Assembly: GCA_035296965.1 (NCBI GenBank)
Contig: DATGZX010000055.1
Span: 1 to 64,000 of the forward strand
From: DATGZX01 sp035296965
GTDB lineage: Bacteria > Planctomycetota > Planctomycetia > Gemmatales > Gemmataceae
DNA: 64,000 nucleotides
Direction: 5' to 3'
How positions within the stretch are numbered: position 1 is the first letter of the stretch; each line of letters opens with the position of its first letter. Positions 60,890 through 64,000 of the stretch are shown here, one piece after another. The position numbers were made by a program, and so were the translations under genes. The notes under the pieces are model-generated. The model was not told the origin of the DNA. It made no database searches and saw only the letters and a program-made list of their open reading frames with translations.

Positions 60890-62533
60890 CTATTCGTATT
60901 TCCAATCCGGATCATCCGGGTGCTTCAAGTCCCAAAGCGGCCGCCGGCTGCGCACAATCGGGATCGTCTCGAAGTTATAAGAAGGTGGCGGCGAAGTGGT
61001 CGCCCACTCCAGAGTCCAGGCATTCCATGGATCGGAGCCGGCGGGCTTGCCCTTCCAAAGTGATGCGACCAGATTGTAGGCAAAAACGGCGAAACTCGGC
61101 GCCTGGATGAACGCCCCGATGGTGGTCAACTGGTTCCAGAACGCCCAGCCGCGATCCACGTCGTAAGTGTAGATGCGCCGCGGCATGCCGAGGAGTCCCG
61201 AAATATGCATGGGTCCAAACGTGAGCATGAAGCCGATATATAAAAGCCAGAAATGCCAACGAGCCAGGCGTTCGGAAAGCATGCGCCCGGTCGCCTTGGG
61301 GTACCAGTAGTAAATGGCAGCGAATACGCCGAACACCGTTCCACCAATCAGCACCCAATGAAAGTGGCCGACCACGAAGTAGCTGTCGGTAAGCTGGAAA
61401 TCGAACGGAGCCACCGCCAGCATGATGCCGGTCAGGCCGCCGATCAGGAACATCGACAGAAATCCGAATGCAAAGAGCATGGGCGAAGCGAAGGAGAGCC
61501 TGCCGCCGTACATCGTGGCCAGCCAGTTGAAGAACTTGATCCCGGTGGGAACGGAAACGATCAAGCTCGCCGCGACGAAGAAAAGATCCTGGGTGCGTGT
61601 CATGCCGACGGCGAACATGTGGTGAGCCCACACGCCGAAGGTGATGAACGCGATCGCCATGGTGGCCGCGGCCATGAATTCATAGCCGAAGAGCACCTTG
61701 CGGGAGAAGACAGGGATCACCTCGGAAATGATTCCGAACACCGGCAAGATCAGGATGTAAACCTCCGGGTGTCCGAAGAACCAAAACAGGTGCTGCCACA
61801 GATATGCTGAACCGCCGTTCTGCACGTCGAAGAAATGGGCCCCGAGCTGGCGGTCAAATAAGACCATGATCAGGGCAGCGGTCAAAGGAGGTAGGGCCAA
61901 GAGGATTTGAAAGGAAGTCCAGAGCATGGTCCAGACGAAAAAGGGGATTTTGCCCAATGTCATGCCTGGCGCGCGCATGCCCAAAATGGTGGCGAGAAAA
62001 TTGATGCCCGCGGTGGTCGTACCGACGCCGCTGACAATGAGCCCCAGCGCCCAAAGATCGGTGGCCTGGCTGCGGGCGAACGTGCGCTCTGTTAAAGGTG
62101 CATACGCAAACCAACCGATGGCAGGCGCGCCGCCGGTGGCAAAGCTGAAGTAGACGAGCAGGCCGCCGAAGAATGTCGCCCAGAACCCCATGGCGTTCAG
62201 CCGCGGGAAAGCCATGTCGCGCGCCCCGATCATCAACGGCACCAGATAGTTGCCGAGGCCAATGAGGATCGGCATGCCCATGAAGAAGACCATGGTCGTG
62301 CCGTGCATCGTGAACAGCTGATTGAAGGTGTCGGGCCCCACGAGATTGTTCCGTGGCCAGAATAGCTGGGCGCGGATCACCATGGCCTCGCAGCCGGCGA
62401 TGATCAGGAAGACAATGGCCATGAGGACATACATAATGCCGATCTTTTTGTGATCGACTGTTGTAACCCAGTCATGGAGCATCGCCGGCCACGGCGCTGT
62501 AGCAAGCGTTCGCTCTTGCTCGACGATTGCCAT
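60890..62533 (-). CDS. coxA: Cytochrome c oxidase subunit I
   Basis: A 547-residue haem-copper oxidase subunit I of the aa3 class with 12 or more helices. The haem a ligand is in TMHGTTMVFF. The Cu-B site and the Tyr crosslink lie in WFFGHPEVYILILP. Two more Cu-B histidines are in VWAHHMFAVG and the haem ligands in GHFHWVLIGGT. The K-channel and D-channel region (GGSAYLWQHLFW) matches type A oxidases. It reduces oxygen to water and pumps protons. The frame is open to 62689 through part of repeat copy E; the ATG at 62533 has AGAGAGGA upstream and is the natural start (MAIVEQERTL). coxB precedes it by 370 bases, mostly filled with repeats E and F. Confidence 0.95.
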   Translation of the reverse strand: MAIVEQERTLATAPWPAMLHDWVTTVDHKKIGIMYVLMAIVFLIIAGCEAMVIRAQLFWPRNNLVGPDTFNQLFTMHGTTMVFFMGMPILIGLGNYLVPLMIGARDMAFPRLNAMGFWATFFGGLLVYFSFATGGAPAIGWFAYAPLTERTFARSQATDLWALGLIVSGVGTTTAGINFLATILGMRAPGMTLGKIPFFVWTMLWTSFQILLALPPLTAALIMVLFDRQLGAHFFDVQNGGSAYLWQHLFWFFGHPEVYILILPVFGIISEVIPVFSRKVLFGYEFMAAATMAIAFITFGVWAHHMFAVGMTRTQDLFFVAASLIVSVPTGIKFFNWLATMYGGRLSFASPMLFAFGFLSMFLIGGLTGIMLAVAPFDFQLTDSYFVVGHFHWVLIGGTVFGVFAAIYYWYPKATGRMLSERLARWHFWLLYIGFMLTFGPMHISGLLGMPRRIYTYDVDRGWAFWNQLTTIGAFIQAPSFAVFAYNLVASLWKGKPAGSDPWNAWTLEWATTSPPPSYNFETIPIVRSRRPLWDLKHPDDPDWKYE

Positions 62534-62618
62534 GCTGTCCTCTCTTCCTCTTCGCGACTCGGCATCCGAAATGCGTCGCAGACGATTTGCCAGTCTGTCG
62601 TTTGCACCCGGCCCTTGG

Positions 62619-62773
62619 GGCGAGCGGCAGCGATTGATCTCCCCTCGCCCCGGTACTCCGGGGAGAGGGGTCGGGGGTGAGGGGGACATAGTCCTTGCAA
62701 CAACTGCACGCTCTAGCGAGCGATGCTAACCCCCTCACCCCTGCCCCTCTCCCCCGAGTACAGGGGAGAGGGG
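62619..62773. repeat. G/C-rich palindromic element, copy E
   Basis: Begins ggcgagcggcagcgattgat and ends gtacaggggagagggg. The two halves are further apart than in other copies, with atagtccttgcaacaactgc and following bases as spacer. It lies in the leader of coxA, between coxA and coxB. Confidence 0.85.
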
Positions 62774-62841
62774 AAAAGGCGCAACACTCCTAGACAAGAG
62801 CACTAGCCGAATATGGCCGTCTTATCAGCGGTTTTCATCAG

Positions 62842-62903
62842 CTCACCCCCGACCCCTCTCCCCCGAAGCGGGGGCGAGGGGAGATTATAACCTGTCCCTC
62901 GCC
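62842..62903. repeat. G/C-rich palindromic element, copy F (half)
   Basis: Only the second half is present (ctcacccccgacccctctcc, then gcgggggcgaggggagatta and the tail ccctcgcc). Its last base is the first base of the coxB stop triplet on the minus strand, so the element ends exactly where the gene ends. Confidence 0.85.
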
Positions 62904-63919
62904 TAGCGAAGCGTCGACAAGTACTGCACGATAAGATCGCGATCCCTTTCGCTCAAACCAAAGGCCGGCATCAAGCAGCCTGGTTTAATCTTTTGAGGGT
63001 CGTTTACCCACTGACGCAGGTTCTCCGGAGTATTGGGGACCATGCCCGCGGCGAATGTCTGCCGGCTCATCAGGTGAGTCAGGTCCGGCGCGTAAGTTCC
63101 TTGCGCGGGCGTACCGCGGACGCGGTGGCAGTTGATGCAAGATTGCGCGAGGAACGCGGTCTGACCTTGCCGCACTCCCGGATCGTCGAAGGCCGGCCTC
63201 TGCTCAGCCTCCAGCCAGCGCTCGAACTCCTCCGGCGACTCGACGACCACACGGATGAGCATGTTCGCATGTTGCGTGCCGCAATACTCGGCACACTGGC
63301 CAACGTAGAGACCTGCTTCGCCCGTCTGAAACCACATGGTGTTGGTTCGTCCGGGGATGAGATCTGTTTTTCCCGCTAACCTGGGTACCCAGTAGCTATG
63401 ACAGACGTCCGCGGATTTCAGCGTCAAGAAAACCGGCCGATTCACGTCGCCCTTGCTCACGGGAATGTGCAGCTCGTTGGCCGTGGTGAAGCCCAGTTCC
63501 CGACCGTTGTAATATTCGTAGTTGTACTCCCACCACCACTGCCGGCCGACTACCGTGACGAAGAGCGTGTTGTCATCCGGCTTGGGCTTGGGAGGCGTGA
63601 TCTTGACGTCCCAGAGCGTGCGCGTCGTGACGAGCACGAGGACGAATACGATCATCGTCGGTGCCGCTGTCCAGGCAATTTCGATGGGTTTGCTGCCGTA
63701 TACCTGTGGCGGCTCCATCGTTTGGGCAACCGGCTTGCGGCGGAAACGGATGATCGAATAGAAGAGGACGCCTTCGACAACGAGAAAAATGAACCCGGTA
63801 ATCGCAAAAACGAGGACGGAAAGGACGCGGATCGACTCGGCAGGAGGCGAAGCCGGATCGAAGATCGAAAGATTCTGGCTCGGATTGTCGCCTAATGCGA
63901 ACAAGAGAGGAAGGCTCAT
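62903..63919 (-). CDS. coxB: Cytochrome c oxidase subunit II with cytochrome c domain (caa3 type)
   Basis: A 338-residue subunit II. Two N-terminal helices (about 28-60 and 80-100) hold the protein in the membrane. The cupredoxin domain carries the Cu-A ligands: H in SADVCHSYWVP, then C-A-E-Y-C-G-T-Q-H-A-N-M (~207-218), a complete binuclear copper set. A cytochrome c domain follows, with C-I-N-C-H at about 260 and a methionine in CLMPAFGLSE, so the oxidase accepts electrons through a tethered cytochrome c. The ATG at 63919 (MSLPLLFALG) follows GGAGG at seven bases; an ATG at 63925 is too close to that site. First gene of the oxidase set read leftwards; its own promoter lies at or past the window edge. 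Confidence 0.95.
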   Translation of the reverse strand: MSLPLLFALGDNPSQNLSIFDPASPPAESIRVLSVLVFAITGFIFLVVEGVLFYSIIRFRRKPVAQTMEPPQVYGSKPIEIAWTAAPTMIVFVLVLVTTRTLWDVKITPPKPKPDDNTLFVTVVGRQWWWEYNYEYYNGRELGFTTANELHIPVSKGDVNRPVFLTLKSADVCHSYWVPRLAGKTDLIPGRTNTMWFQTGEAGLYVGQCAEYCGTQHANMLIRVVVESPEEFERWLEAEQRPAFDDPGVRQGQTAFLAQSCINCHRVRGTPAQGTYAPDLTHLMSRQTFAAGMVPNTPENLRQWVNDPQKIKPGCLMPAFGLSERDRDLIVQYLSTLR

Positions 63920-64000
63920 CTCCATGCCTCCGGGCCAATACCGCGCACGCCTGCCGCCGCAAGAGGAGAACGCTGGCTGCACTTTTTCCTGCCAACAGCC

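Overview
The window looks like a chromosome segment of a planctomycete, most probably of the Gemmataceae (Gemmata/Fimbriiglobus/Zavarzinella relatives). This is inferred from family content rather than from a marker gene. The supporting families are two DUF1559 pseudopilin-like proteins, a Cys-rich secreted protein, a YXWGXW-like Trp-rich protein, a PilZ protein, a cytosolic Ser/Thr kinase with a Gemmata-type N-terminus, a very long secretin, a giant DUF4340 protein beside a Gld-type ABC exporter, and many G/C-rich palindromic dispersed repeats. No rRNA, tRNA, CRISPR array or complete mobile element was seen.

Layout. 1-460: scrap of a transposase C-terminus next to a scrap of an RHS/YD-repeat protein. 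0.5-8.3 kb: S41 protease (-), proB (+), an ECF-like sigma factor overlapping a small membrane protein, a remnant of a VanX-type dipeptidase directly before an ABC ATPase that has no permease, a GT-C glycosyltransferase interrupted in frame by a palindromic repeat, and a PilZ protein. 8.6-12.5 kb: three exported proteins on the minus strand (Cys-rich, Trp-rich/YXWGXW-like, BON domain). 12.9-30.4 kb: one long plus-strand type II secretion/type IV pilus-like operon, in the order gspE-F-G-H-I-J-K, pilM/gspL, pilO/gspM, gspD, lipoprotein-like gene. Its secretin is about 1931 residues with some 12 N-domain-like repeats, and two of its pseudopilins carry low-complexity Gly-rich segments. 30.5-39.3 kb: minus-strand operon of ABC ATPase, permease, GldG-like protein and a 1374-residue DUF4340 protein. 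39.7-42.9 kb: ArsI-like dioxygenase with a methyltransferase-like tail, PhyH dioxygenase and MFS transporter, all minus. 43-50.7 kb: two DUF1559 proteins, an M16 protease, and a compact minus-strand cluster of a MauE-like/Ig-like fusion, a 12-cysteine exported peptide and an unknown anchored protein. 51.2-53.1 kb: kinase (+) and a small HECGH protein (-). 53.1-64 kb: a respiratory island read leftwards: coxB (with cytochrome c), coxA, coxC, a duplicated membrane protein, a dihaem cytochrome c, Rieske protein, cytochrome b with fused cytochrome c, and a CtaG/4Fe-4S fusion.

How the parts work together. The respiratory island encodes quinol oxidation (Rieske, cytochrome b-c), electron carriage (dihaem cytochrome c) and a caa3-type terminal oxidase with a copper-insertion factor. 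The secretion operon encodes ATPase, inner-membrane platform, pseudopilus and outer-membrane secretin, but no prepilin peptidase or gspC. The two DUF1559 proteins also carry prepilin-type leaders and would need the same peptidase.

The most unusual non-coding signal is a 60-155 bp palindromic G/C-rich element present at six loci. At three of them it is read through in frame inside or in front of a protein. Two other inverted dispersed repeats (99 bp and about 80 bp) occur twice each. The best candidate for an undescribed system is the 47.5-50.7 kb gene set that pairs a MauE-like redox membrane protein with a 12-Cys exported peptide.
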